A stretch of 64,000 nucleotides of DNA, taken from positions 372,001 to 436,000 of the forward strand of contig CAWDDC010000004.1 of NCBI GenBank assembly GCA_963801045.1, written 5' to 3'. The position numbers and the translations under genes were made by a program. The DNA comes from JACCWP01 sp963801045. Its GTDB lineage: Bacteria > Actinomycetota > Actinomycetes > Propionibacteriales > Nocardioidaceae. How positions within the stretch are numbered: position 1 is the first letter of the stretch; each line of letters opens with the position of its first letter. Shown piece after piece: positions 42,543 to 50,837 of this stretch. The notes under the pieces are model-generated. The model ran no database searches, was not told the origin of the DNA, and saw only the letters and a list, made by a program, of their open reading frames with translations.

Positions 42543-43646
42543 ATGGAGATCGACATCGGGCGGGCCAAGCACGGCCGACGGGCGTACTCGTTCGACGACA
42601 TCGCGATCGTGCCGAGCCGGCGCACCCGTGACCCCGAGGAGGTCTCGGTCGCGTGGCAGATCGACGCCTACCGGTTCGAGATCCCGGTGATCGCCGCCCC
42701 GATGGACTCGGTGATGTCGCCCGAGACAGCGATCGCGTTCGGCAAGCTCGGCGGCCTCGGCGTGCTCGACCTCGAGGGGCTGTGGACCCGCTACGAGGAC
42801 CCGACGTCGATGCTCGAGGAGGTCGCCCGGCTGCGCGGGCACGAGGCGACCCGCCGGCTCCAGCAGGTCTACACCGCCCCGGTGCTCCCTGAGCTGGTAC
42901 GTGACCGGCTGCAGCAGATGCGCGACGCCGGGGTGACGGTGGCGGGCGCACTGTCGCCGCAGCGGACCAAGCAGCTCGCGCAGACCGTGGTCGACGCCGG
43001 CGTCGACCTGTTCGTCATCCGCGGCACGACCGTCTCGGCCGAGCACGTCTCCGGCAACGCGGAGCCGCTCAACCTCAAGGAGTTCATCTACGAGCTCGAC
43101 GTGCCGGTCATCGTGGGCGGCTGCGCGACGTACCAGGCCGCTCTGCACCTGATGCGCACCGGCGCCGCGGGCGTGCTGGTGGGTTTCGGCGGCGGCGCGG
43201 CGCACACCACCCGCTCGGTGCTGGGGGTCGCGGTGCCGATGGCGACCGCTGTGGCCGACGTGGCGGCGGCACGTCGCGACTACCTGGACGAGTCCGGCGG
43301 GCGCTACGTGCACGTGATCGCGGACGGGTCGGTCGGACGCAGCGGTGACGTCGCCAAGGCCATCGCCTGCGGAGCCGACGCGCTGATGGTGGGGTCGCCG
43401 TTCGCCCGCGCCGAGGAGGCGCCCGGTCGCGGCTTCCACTGGGGAGCCGAGGCGTGGCACGCCGACCTGCCCCGCGGCGAGCGGGTCGAGATCGGCACCG
43501 TCGGCAGCCTCGAGGAGGTGCTGTTCGGCCCGTCACGGGTGGCCGACGGGACCATGAACCTGATCGGCGCGCTGCGCCGCGCGATGGCCACCACCGGCTA
43601 CACCGAGCTCAAGGAGTTCCAGCGGGTCGAGGTCGTCGTCCAGTGA
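42543..43646 (+). CDS. guaB3: GuaB3 family IMPDH-like protein
   Basis: 367 residues, an IMP dehydrogenase/GMP reductase-fold TIM barrel without CBS domains, as in all GuaB3. MEIDIGRAKHGRRAYSFDDI is the family N-terminus. IAAPMDSVMSP and VHVIADGSVGRSGDVAKAIACGADALMVGSPFA are conserved. At the place of the GuaB loop G-S-I-C-T-T-R it reads G-A-A-H-T-T-R, so no cysteine is visible at the catalytic position. Function of actinobacterial GuaB3 is unsettled; cyanobacterial members have been reported as GMP reductases. Own leaderless promoter. Coupled by 4 bases to the following amidohydrolase. Confidence 0.93.
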   Translation: MEIDIGRAKHGRRAYSFDDIAIVPSRRTRDPEEVSVAWQIDAYRFEIPVIAAPMDSVMSPETAIAFGKLGGLGVLDLEGLWTRYEDPTSMLEEVARLRGHEATRRLQQVYTAPVLPELVRDRLQQMRDAGVTVAGALSPQRTKQLAQTVVDAGVDLFVIRGTTVSAEHVSGNAEPLNLKEFIYELDVPVIVGGCATYQAALHLMRTGAAGVLVGFGGGAAHTTRSVLGVAVPMATAVADVAAARRDYLDESGGRYVHVIADGSVGRSGDVAKAIACGADALMVGSPFARAEEAPGRGFHWGAEAWHADLPRGERVEIGTVGSLEEVLFGPSRVADGTMNLIGALRRAMATTGYTELKEFQRVEVVVQ

Positions 43647-44458
43647 CCCTGCCGCTGCTGCGGGTGGCGGCGTGCCAGGCCGCGGCGACGGCGGGCGACG
43701 TCGCCGGCAACTGCGCCACGGCGGCACGGCTGGTCGCGCGGGCCGCCGGCGAGGGTGCCGTGCTCGCGGTGCTGCCCGAGCTGTTCCTCCCCGGTTACGA
43801 CGTCGCCGGGCTCGGTGCCGACACCGGTCGCGACGTCGACGCGGGGGCGCTCGACTCCGACACCAGGCTCGAACCGCTGCGGGAGGCCTGCCGCGAGGGC
43901 GGGGCCGTCGCGGTCGTGGGAGCGTCTCTGCGGCGTGCGGACCGCCGCCGGCTGTCGGTGCTGGTGGTCGACGACGCGGGCGCGGTGTCGGCCCCGTACG
44001 ACAAGCAGCACCTGTCCGGCGACGAGCACACGGTGTTCACACCGGGCGAGCTCGGCGCCGCGGTGCACGTCGGCGGCTGGCCGGTCGGGCTCGGCGTCTG
44101 CTACGACGGCTGCTTCCCCGAGCACGCCCGCGCGGCCGCGCTCGCCGGCGCACTGGTCTACGCCTGCCCGGCCGCCTACGTCGTCGGCAGCGAGCACCGC
44201 CGCGACCTCTACTACCGGGCCCGCGCCATCGACAACGGCATGTACGTCGTCGTGGCCGGACTGGTCGGTCCGTGCGGAGAACTGGCGTTCACCGGAGGGT
44301 CCGCCGTGCTCGACCCCGAGGGCCGGGTCGTGGTCCAGGCGGGCGAGGAGCCGGAGGCGGTGCTGGTGGCCGACCTCGACCCCGACCTCGTCGCATCCAC
44401 TCGCACGGCGCACCCGATGCTCGCCGAGCTCACGGCCGATTTTCCGCGAACGGGTTGA
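43643..44458 (+). CDS. Carbon-nitrogen hydrolase (nitrilase superfamily amidase)
   Basis: 271 residues. The Glu-Lys-Cys triad is visible: E in LPELFLPGYD (about 48), K in PYDKQHLSGDEHTVF (about 118) and C in GVCYDGCFPE (about 154). The DPEGRVVVQAGE end block is typical. Superfamily members hydrolyse amides, carbamoyl compounds or nitriles; this branch resembles the bacterial NAD-synthase-free amidases, but the substrate cannot be named. GTG 43643 overlaps the guaB3 stop by 4 bases (GTGA), so it is translated with guaB3, an unusual pairing. Confidence 0.88.
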   Translation: MTLPLLRVAACQAAATAGDVAGNCATAARLVARAAGEGAVLAVLPELFLPGYDVAGLGADTGRDVDAGALDSDTRLEPLREACREGGAVAVVGASLRRADRRRLSVLVVDDAGAVSAPYDKQHLSGDEHTVFTPGELGAAVHVGGWPVGLGVCYDGCFPEHARAAALAGALVYACPAAYVVGSEHRRDLYYRARAIDNGMYVVVAGLVGPCGELAFTGGSAVLDPEGRVVVQAGEEPEAVLVADLDPDLVASTRTAHPMLAELTADFPRTG

Positions 44459-44490
44459 CACGGCATCCGGCCCGGAGTTGCGTCGCCCGC

Positions 44491-45057
44491 GTGACCGCTG
44501 AGACCGCGCCCTCCCCCGCACCGGCAGGGAGAGGCGTCGGCCTGCTGATCGGGCTGCTCCTCGTCGGCGCGGCCGTGTCGGTGTCACTGGGTGTCTACGC
44601 ACGCGTGCACACCCCGACCTTCGAACCCATCACGACGTTCGGCTTCGACGAGATGTTCGACATGAAGGCGTGGTTCGGCTCGGTGGCGGCGGCCTTCGGG
44701 GTGGTGCAGGTCGTCAGTGCGCTGCGGATGTACGGCCGGCTCGGGAGCAGTCCCGCGTCCCGCGCGGTCAGCGTCACGCACCGCCTGTCGGGAGTCCTGG
44801 CGGTGCTGTTCACGCTGCCGGTGGGCTTCCACTGCCTGTGGGCGCTGGGTTTCGGCACCACCGACACGCGGGTCTGGGTGCACTCGGTGCTCGGCTGCGC
44901 GTTCTACGGCGTGTTCGTGACCAAGATGCTGGTGCTGCGCACGTCCCGGGTGCCGGGGTGGGCACTTCCGGTGCTGGGCGGCGTGCTGTTCTCCGTGCTG
45001 GTGGTCGTGTGGTGGACGTCGGCGTTCTGGTACTTCACCGAGTACGAGCCGCACTGA
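44491..45057 (+). CDS. Five-helix membrane protein (DUF6529-like), possible heme carrier
   Basis: 188 residues from GTG 44491 with about five hydrophobic helices (about 12-30, 50-68, 87-108, 115-133, 143-163). Histidines lie at membrane-facing positions in VTHRLSGVLAVLF, VGFHCLWALGF and VWVHSVLGCAF, a layout like small cytochrome-b561-type proteins, so heme binding is plausible but unproven. I associate the pattern with DUF6529 with moderate confidence. It directly precedes efeO/efeB, at the position where a permease might be expected, but lacks the REGLE motifs of EfeU/FTR1. The 121-base gap to efeO holds an iron-box-like promoter. Confidence 0.75.
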   Translation: MTAETAPSPAPAGRGVGLLIGLLLVGAAVSVSLGVYARVHTPTFEPITTFGFDEMFDMKAWFGSVAAAFGVVQVVSALRMYGRLGSSPASRAVSVTHRLSGVLAVLFTLPVGFHCLWALGFGTTDTRVWVHSVLGCAFYGVFVTKMLVLRTSRVPGWALPVLGGVLFSVLVVVWWTSAFWYFTEYEPH

Positions 45058-45090
45058 CCGCGCCCAGGTCCGCCGGTGCAGTCGCCCGGG

Positions 45091-45120
45091 TGGACCTGTC
45101 CGGCAGGTGGGGGATAGTGT
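45091..45120 (+). promoter_or_regulatory. Promoter of efeO-efeB
   Basis: TGGACC (45091-45096), 18-base spacer, TAGTGT (45115-45120). The predicted start, around 45127, falls inside the adjacent iron-box-like repeat. Confidence 0.6.
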
Positions 45121-45122
45121 GC

Positions 45123-45157
45123 TGAGGCTTGCCTAACAACGAGCAGCCTTGCCTCAC
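45123..45157. promoter_or_regulatory. Iron-box-like direct repeat (candidate DtxR/IdeR site)
   Basis: TGAGGC-TT-GCCTAA (45123-45136) is a near-perfect dyad resembling the core of the DtxR/IdeR consensus (TTAGGTTAGSCTAACCTAA). CTTGCCTAAC (45128-45137) recurs as CTTGCCTCAC (45148-45157), exactly 20 bases later, two helical turns. Position at the start site of an iron-uptake operon fits repression by iron-loaded DtxR. Confidence 0.6.
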
Positions 45158-45178
45158 CTCTGACCCCTGAGGACCCCG

Positions 45179-46333
45179 ATGCCCAGCACCCGCAGCCTGC
45201 GTCCCCGCCCCGTCGCCGCGTGCGCGGCCGGCGCCCTGGTCCTCGCCGCCCTGGCCGGCTGCTCGTCCGACGAGGGCGGCGGCTCGGACTCCGGCGACGG
45301 CGTGGTCGACGTGACCGCGGCAGACGACTCCTGCGACCTGTCCGACACCGACCTGCAGGCCGGCGTGCAGACCTTCGAGGTCACCAACGAGGGCTCGCAG
45401 GTGACCGAGTTCTACGTCTACGCCGAGGGCGACCGGATCATGCAGGAGGTCGAGAACATCGGCCCCGGTCTGAGCCGTGAGCTGCGGGTCGAGCTGCCCG
45501 CCGGCGACTACGAGGGCGCCTGCAAGCCGGGCATGGTCGGCGACGGGATCCGTACCGACATCTCGGTGAGCGGCGAGCAGGCCGAGCCGCTGTCGGAGTC
45601 GCAGCAGCTGACCCAGGCGGCCGAGGACTACTCGCGCTACGTCGAGACGCAGTCCAAGAGCCTGATCACGCTGACAGAGGAGTTCGTCGGCCTCGTCAAG
45701 GCAGGCGACGTCGAGGAGGCCAAGCAGCTCTTCCCGCTGGCGCGCACGCCGTGGGAGCGGATCGAGCCGGTGGCCGAGATCTTCGGCGACCTCGACCCCG
45801 CCGTCGACGCTCGGGTCAACGACGTCGCCGAGGGCGACGAGTGGACCGGCTACCACCGGATCGAGAAGCAGCTGTGGGTGGCCGGCAACACCGAGGGCAT
45901 GGAGCCGCTCGCCGACAAGCTGCTCGCCGACGTGCAGGAGGTCGTCCGGCTGGCCGAGCAGGAGCCGCTGACCGCACTGCAGCTGGCCGAGGGCTCCAAG
46001 GCCCTGCTGGACGAGGTCGCGACCGGCAAGATCACCGGCGAGGAGGACCGCTACTCGCACACCGACCTGTGGGACTTCGCCGCCAACGTCGAGGGGTCCA
46101 AGGCCGCGATCGCCGCGCTGCGGCCCGTCCTCCAGGAGCGCGACCCCGAGCTGCTGGCCGACATCGACGAGGGGTTCGCCGAGGTCGAGGCACTGCTCGA
46201 GGAGCAGCGCAGCGGTGACGGGTACGTGCTCTACACCGACCTGAGCGAGGATGAGATCCAGGGGTTCGCCGACGCCGTCGCGGCGCTGAGCGAGTCGGTG
46301 AGCCAGGTGGCGGCAGTGGTGGCCGGGCAGTAG
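45179..46333 (+). CDS. efeO: EfeO iron-uptake lipoprotein (cupredoxin plus M75 domain)
   Basis: 384 residues. Signal peptide with lipobox LAALAGC (Cys28) predicts a lipoprotein. Residues about 42-135 are a cupredoxin-like domain (QTFEVTNEGSQVTEFYVYAEG) and about 140-384 an imelysin/M75 domain with the HxxE metal motif in YHRIEKQLW (about 225-233). EfeO binds ferrous/ferric iron outside the membrane and hands it to EfeU in the EfeUOB system. ATG 45179 has GAGGA 7 bases upstream. efeB follows 16 bases later. No efeU is present in the window. Confidence 0.94.
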   Translation: MPSTRSLRPRPVAACAAGALVLAALAGCSSDEGGGSDSGDGVVDVTAADDSCDLSDTDLQAGVQTFEVTNEGSQVTEFYVYAEGDRIMQEVENIGPGLSRELRVELPAGDYEGACKPGMVGDGIRTDISVSGEQAEPLSESQQLTQAAEDYSRYVETQSKSLITLTEEFVGLVKAGDVEEAKQLFPLARTPWERIEPVAEIFGDLDPAVDARVNDVAEGDEWTGYHRIEKQLWVAGNTEGMEPLADKLLADVQEVVRLAEQEPLTALQLAEGSKALLDEVATGKITGEEDRYSHTDLWDFAANVEGSKAAIAALRPVLQERDPELLADIDEGFAEVEALLEEQRSGDGYVLYTDLSEDEIQGFADAVAALSESVSQVAAVVAGQ

Positions 46334-46349
46334 CCCGCCGGGAGGTGCA

Positions 46350-47651
46350 GTGACGGACGACCGGAAGGACGTCGAGGAGCAGCCGCAGCGCGGCCCGCGC
46401 CGGATCAGCCGGCGTGGCCTGCTGGGCACGGCCGGGGTGGGAGCGATCGCCGCCGCCGGCGGGGTCGGCTACGCCCTCGGTGACAAGCCAGACGAGCTGG
46501 TCCCCACGTCGCACAGCGCGGAGGCGGAGGTCTTCGAGGGCACGCACCAGGCGGGCATCGTCACCCCCGCGCAGGACCGGCTGCACTTCGCGACGTACGA
46601 CGTGACGACCGACGACCGCCGCGAGCTGATCGCGCTGCTGCGGGAGTGGACCGAGGCGGCGCGGGCGATGACCGCCGGGCGCGAGGTCGGCGTGGGCGCC
46701 GTCGCCGGGTCGCCGTACGCCCCGCCGGACGACACCGGCGAGGCGATGGGCCTGCCGCCCTCACGACTGACCATCACGGTGGGCTTCGGGCCCGGGCTGT
46801 TCGAGGACGCCGACGGCAGGACGCGGTTCGGGCTGGACGGCCAGCGCCCGCCCGGGCTGGCCGCGCTGCCGCACTTCATCGGTGACGACATCCGGCCGGA
46901 GCGCTCCGGGGGCGACCTCGCGATCCAGGCGTGCGCCGACGACCCGCAGGTCGCGGTGCACGCGGTCCGCAACCTCACCCGGATCGCCTTCGGCCGGGCC
47001 GAGCTGCGCTGGAGCCAGCTGGGGTTCGGCCGCACCTCGTCGACGACCGCGGAGCAGACCACGCCGCGCAACATGTTCGGCTTCAAGGACGGCACGAAGA
47101 ACATCAAGGCCGACGAGGTCGGCGACCTCGAGAAGTGGGTGTGGGTCGCCGACGGCGACGGGCCGGACTGGCTGACCGGGGGGTCGTACCTCGTCGCCCG
47201 CACCATCCTGATGCGGATCGAGACCTGGGACCGCGAGTCGCTGGTGGCCCAGGAGGAGATCATCGGGCGCACCAAGGGTTCCGGCGCGCCGCTGTCGGGC
47301 GGCGACGAGTTCACCGAGCTCGACCTCGACGCCACCAACGACGAGGGCGAGCCAGCGATCCCCGAGGTCGCGCACGTGCGGCTGGCGCACCCCTCCCTGC
47401 ACCACGGCGCCCGGCTGCTGCGGCGCGGGTACACGTTCGTCGACGGCAACGACGACCTCGGGCAGCTGGCCGCCGGGCTGTTCTTCCTCGCCTACCAGCG
47501 CAACCCGCAGACCCAGTTCGTGCCGATCCAGCAGGCGCTGGCCGACTCCGACATCATGAACGAGTACATCGTGCACGTCGGCTCGGCGGTGTTCGCCTGC
47601 CCGCCCGGGGTCGACGGCAGTGGCTGGTGGGGCGAGACGCTGTTCGCCTAG
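46350..47651 (+). CDS. efeB: EfeB deferrochelatase/peroxidase (DyP-type, Tat-exported)
   Basis: 433 residues. Tat signal RRISRRGLLGTAG (about 17-29) followed by a hydrophobic stretch, so it is exported folded with heme. The DyP hallmark GxxDG is GFKDGTKN (about 244). The proximal-heme region is near LHHGARLLRRGYTF (about 350). EfeB oxidises Fe(II) or removes iron from heme in the EfeUOB system. Length and motifs match EfeB. GTG 46350 has GGGAGG 5-10 bases before it. Its TAG stop overlaps by 4 bases with the stop of the convergent fusion gene. Confidence 0.95.
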   Translation: MTDDRKDVEEQPQRGPRRISRRGLLGTAGVGAIAAAGGVGYALGDKPDELVPTSHSAEAEVFEGTHQAGIVTPAQDRLHFATYDVTTDDRRELIALLREWTEAARAMTAGREVGVGAVAGSPYAPPDDTGEAMGLPPSRLTITVGFGPGLFEDADGRTRFGLDGQRPPGLAALPHFIGDDIRPERSGGDLAIQACADDPQVAVHAVRNLTRIAFGRAELRWSQLGFGRTSSTTAEQTTPRNMFGFKDGTKNIKADEVGDLEKWVWVADGDGPDWLTGGSYLVARTILMRIETWDRESLVAQEEIIGRTKGSGAPLSGGDEFTELDLDATNDEGEPAIPEVAHVRLAHPSLHHGARLLRRGYTFVDGNDDLGQLAAGLFFLAYQRNPQTQFVPIQQALADSDIMNEYIVHVGSAVFACPPGVDGSGWWGETLFA

Positions 47652-49186
47652 GGCCGGTGGAGCTCCGCCCGCCACCGGTGCTCGCCGGGGCGGTCGGGCA
47701 GGTCGACGACCTCGACCTGTACGGGCGCCAGATCGCCGGCGGCGAACGCGTCGACGTCGGCGCGGGTCAGCGGCCACGGTGGCCCGTCCCCGGTACCCGC
47801 ACCCTCGGGGTCGGCGAAGGCGACCACGACCAGCGTGCCGCCCGGCGCGACCAGCGTCGGCACGCTCGCGATCGCGGCGCCCCGGATCGACGCGGGCAGT
47901 GCCTGGACGGTGAAGATCTCGACCACCAGGTCGAACGCCCCGGTCCACTCCGCAGGCAGGTCCAGCAGATCGGCCTGCCGGTACGTGACCGCCGAGCCGG
48001 GATGCCGCTCCCCTGCCTGCCGGATCGCGGTGGCCGACAGGTCGAAGCCGACCGTGTCGAACCCCAGCCCGGCGAGGTACTCCGCGTCGGCGCCCAGCCC
48101 GCACCCGACGACCACGGCGCGCTGGCCGGCGCCGGTCAGTCCGCGGGCCCCTGCCCAGTCGGCGAGCATCGGGTGCGGGGCGGTGCGGTCCCACGGCATC
48201 GGCACCTCGCCCGCGACCGCCGAGCTGTACAGCCGCTCGAACCAGCCGGTCGGGTCGCCGGCCGCCAGCGACGTGGCGGCGAGCCGGTCCGCCTGCTCGT
48301 CCCACCCGCCGGACGTGTGCGACAACAGCGCCGGGACGACCAGGTCCCAGGCGGCAGGGGGCGGCACCTGGTGACCGCCTCCCTCCAGCGGGAGCAGGCG
48401 GGCGTCGGGGATCTCGGCGGCCAGGGCCTCCGCGTGGGCGTACGGGAACAGCGGGTCCTCGGTGCCGTGCACGACGAGCGTCGGCGCGGTGATCTCGTCG
48501 AGCCGGGCGCTGAGCTCGGCGCCGCTGTCCATCACCCAGTGGTTGGTCAGGCTCGCGGCGATGTCGACGGTGCGGTCGTAGACCTGTCCGGCGAGAGTCC
48601 GCACCCGGGCCTCGTCCAGGGGGACCGAACCCGCGAAGGTCCGCTCGCCCGCGACGATGTACTCGAGCACCGCGTCCCGGTCCGACCAGTCGGGAGGTGG
48701 TGGCGGCGTCGCGAACATCGCCCGGACCCGCTCGACACTGGGCGGCAGGTCCGGCCGGCCGGGCTCGCGGTCGACCGCGGGACTGGTCGACATCAGGGTC
48801 AGCGACGCGACCCGGTCGGGGTGGCCGAGGGCCAGGTACTGGGCGATGCCGCCGCCCATCGAGAGCCCGACGACGTGGGCCCGGCCGATGCCGAGCCCGT
48901 CGAGCAGGCCGACGGCGTCGTCGACCAGGTCGCCTCCGGTGTACGGCGGCGACCCGGCCGGGAAGCCGGTCGAGCGGCCGGTGTCGCGGTGGTCGTACCG
49001 GATGACGTGGCGACGCCCGGCCGCCAGCCGCTCGCAGAACCCGACCTCCCACCAGTCCATCGAGGCGGCCGCGCCGCTGATCAGCAGGACGGCCGGGTCG
49101 GCCGGGTCGCCGAAGGTCTGCACGCACAGGTCGACGCCGTTGGCGCGCACTGTGCGCTGCCCGGTGGTGTCATCGGTCTCGGTCAT
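47648..49186 (-). CDS. Fusion: alpha/beta hydrolase plus SAM-dependent methyltransferase
   Basis: 512 residues from ATG 49186. Residues 1-285: alpha/beta hydrolase (LLISGAAASMDWW with oxyanion, nucleophile elbow VGLSMGGGIAQ with serine about 108, VVHGTEDPLFPYAHA acid region and LEGGGHQVP histidine). Residues about 300-512: class I methyltransferase with motif I VVVGCGLGADAEYLAG (about 357), VGFDLSATAI, FDLVVEIFTVQAL and VAPGGTLVVVAF. The linker is short (about 15 residues). The methyltransferase part resembles thiopurine/generic small-molecule methyltransferases. A bifunctional small-molecule esterase and methyltransferase is inferred; the substrate is unknown. Confidence 0.88.
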   Translation of the reverse strand: MTETDDTTGQRTVRANGVDLCVQTFGDPADPAVLLISGAAASMDWWEVGFCERLAAGRRHVIRYDHRDTGRSTGFPAGSPPYTGGDLVDDAVGLLDGLGIGRAHVVGLSMGGGIAQYLALGHPDRVASLTLMSTSPAVDREPGRPDLPPSVERVRAMFATPPPPPDWSDRDAVLEYIVAGERTFAGSVPLDEARVRTLAGQVYDRTVDIAASLTNHWVMDSGAELSARLDEITAPTLVVHGTEDPLFPYAHAEALAAEIPDARLLPLEGGGHQVPPPAAWDLVVPALLSHTSGGWDEQADRLAATSLAAGDPTGWFERLYSSAVAGEVPMPWDRTAPHPMLADWAGARGLTGAGQRAVVVGCGLGADAEYLAGLGFDTVGFDLSATAIRQAGERHPGSAVTYRQADLLDLPAEWTGAFDLVVEIFTVQALPASIRGAAIASVPTLVAPGGTLVVVAFADPEGAGTGDGPPWPLTRADVDAFAAGDLAPVQVEVVDLPDRPGEHRWRAELHRP

Positions 49187-49260
49187 GCGGTCGATCCTGC
49201 CTCGTGCCGGTCGGTACCGTGGAGCCGACGCGACGAGGTCCACGTCGAGGGGTGCCCACG

Positions 49261-49851
49261 ATGAGCGAGCGGGAGCGCCGGTTGCGCCAGGCGGCGCTGA
49301 CCCGAGCCACCCAGCAACCGCCCGAGCCGGCGGACGACGAGGACGAGCCGGCCGACGACTCCGCCCTCGCTCGGGCGCACCGGGTCAAGCACCAGACCAA
49401 GTGGGTCGACCACCAGGTACGACAGGCGATGGAGCGGGGCGACTTCGACGACCTCCCCGGCGCCGGCAGGCCGATCCGCGGCCTCGACGGGACCCACGAC
49501 CCGGACTGGTGGGTCAAGGGCCTGATCGAGCGGGAGCAGCTCAGTGGCGTCGCCCCACCTGCCCTCGGGCTGCGCAAGGAGGACGCCGAGCTCGAGCAGC
49601 GGCTCGACCGCGAGTCGACCGAGCAGGGCGTGCGGCACACCGTCGAGGACTTCAACCAGCGGATCGTGGACGCGCGTCGGCAGCTGCTCGGCGGACCGCC
49701 CGTGGTCACGCCCACCCGCGACCCCGACCAGGAGGTCGCGGCCTGGCGCGTCCGCCGCGCCGAGCGCCGGCAGCGGTCCCGCGCATCCCGCCCGTCAGCG
49801 GCACCGGCCCCGGTGTCGTCCGGCCGGACGCGGTGGTGGCGGCGGCGGTAG
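49261..49851 (+). CDS. DUF1992 (DnaJ homologue subfamily C28-like) protein
   Basis: 196 residues. The DUF1992 core spans about 45-110: VDHQVRQAMERGDFDDLPGAGRPI, DPDWWVKGLIERE, then the helical EDFNQRIVDARRQLLGGPPVV segment. No J domain is present, as in bacterial DUF1992 proteins. N-terminal acidic stretch (PADDEDEPADD) and Arg/Ser/Pro tail look disordered. ATG 49261 has GAGGGG 8 bases upstream. Cellular role is unknown. Divergent from the hydrolase-methyltransferase fusion. Confidence 0.87.
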   Translation: MSERERRLRQAALTRATQQPPEPADDEDEPADDSALARAHRVKHQTKWVDHQVRQAMERGDFDDLPGAGRPIRGLDGTHDPDWWVKGLIEREQLSGVAPPALGLRKEDAELEQRLDRESTEQGVRHTVEDFNQRIVDARRQLLGGPPVVTPTRDPDQEVAAWRVRRAERRQRSRASRPSAAPAPVSSGRTRWWRRR

Positions 49852-49891
49852 GTCCTGAAACCTCCCGCCGCGCACCCAGGAGAGGACCCGG

Positions 49892-50713
49892 ATGACGACG
49901 ACCTGGCTCGACGGGGCACCCCCGCCCGCCGCACTGCTGCTCGACGCCACGATCGCCGCGGTCGAGTCCGACCAGCGTTTCGTGGGGCTCCTGGTCGCCG
50001 GTTCCGGCGCCACCGGGACCATGGACGAGTTCTCCGACCTCGACCTCGTGCTGGTGTCCCGCGACGACAGCCACGCCGAGCTGCTGGCCGGACTGCCCGC
50101 GTTCGCGGCCGGCCTCGGACCACTGCTCACCGCCTTCACCGGGGAGCACGTCGGCGAGCCCCGGCTGTTGATCGCGCTGTACGGGCCGCCGCTGCTGCAC
50201 GTCGACCTCAAGCTCGTCGCCGACCACCAGCTCGACGACCGGGTCGAGGACGGCCGGGTGGTCTGGGAGCGCGACGGAGCCGTGCAGATGGCGCTGCGCC
50301 GTGCGCCGGCGGTCTGGCCGCGCCCCGACGTCCAGTGGATCGAGGACCGGTTCTGGGGGTGGGTGCACTACGTGGCCACCAAGATCGGCCGGGGCGAGCT
50401 CTTCGACTGCCTGAGCTCGCTGGCGTTCCTGCGCGAGCGCATCTTCGGGCCGCTGATCGTGCAGCAGCACGGTCAACGCCCCGCGGGCGTGCGGCGGATC
50501 GAGTCGATCGCGCCCGATGCGGTCCCGGCACTGGAGGCGACACTCGGCAGCCACGACCGGCTCGGCTGCGCCCGTGCCCTCAGGGCGGCGATCGACCTCT
50601 ACCGCGAGCTGCGCGACGCGTACCCGGAGGTCCGGCGGCACCCGGGGGCCGAACAAGCCAGCCTCGACTACCTCGCCGACATCGAGGCGCGGTTCGTGCG
50701 CACGCGGACGTAG
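49892..50713 (+). CDS. Nucleotidyltransferase-fold protein
   Basis: 273 residues. Pol-beta-type nucleotidyltransferase core at residues 37-55 (GSGATGTMDEFSDLDLVLV): the G-S...D-L-D pair of metal-binding aspartates at 49 and 51, and the third acid in LLHVDLKLV (about 108). The C-terminal half is helical (about 150-270). The layout resembles aminoglycoside nucleotidyltransferases and minimal toxin-type nucleotidyltransferases, but no specific assignment is possible. RBS AGGAGAGG precedes ATG 49892. Stand-alone or first gene of the coupled cassette that begins 124 bases later. Confidence 0.82.
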   Translation: MTTTWLDGAPPPAALLLDATIAAVESDQRFVGLLVAGSGATGTMDEFSDLDLVLVSRDDSHAELLAGLPAFAAGLGPLLTAFTGEHVGEPRLLIALYGPPLLHVDLKLVADHQLDDRVEDGRVVWERDGAVQMALRRAPAVWPRPDVQWIEDRFWGWVHYVATKIGRGELFDCLSSLAFLRERIFGPLIVQQHGQRPAGVRRIESIAPDAVPALEATLGSHDRLGCARALRAAIDLYRELRDAYPEVRRHPGAEQASLDYLADIEARFVRTRT

Positions 50714-50837
50714 CTGCCGTCCGGGTGTGCTCGGACTGCAAACCGTCGTACGCCCTGCCGCAATGACGATCGCCACCGGGTCGCCAACACTCGTCGGGCG
50801 GCGTTCCCGCCGCATGCCCACCCGAGGAGGTGACCAC

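Noticed and set aside
50763..50837. Alternative ATG start for the GT1 glycosyltransferase
   Set aside because: The 25 extra residues are Arg-rich and unlike the family start; GAGGAGG directly serves GTG 50838.
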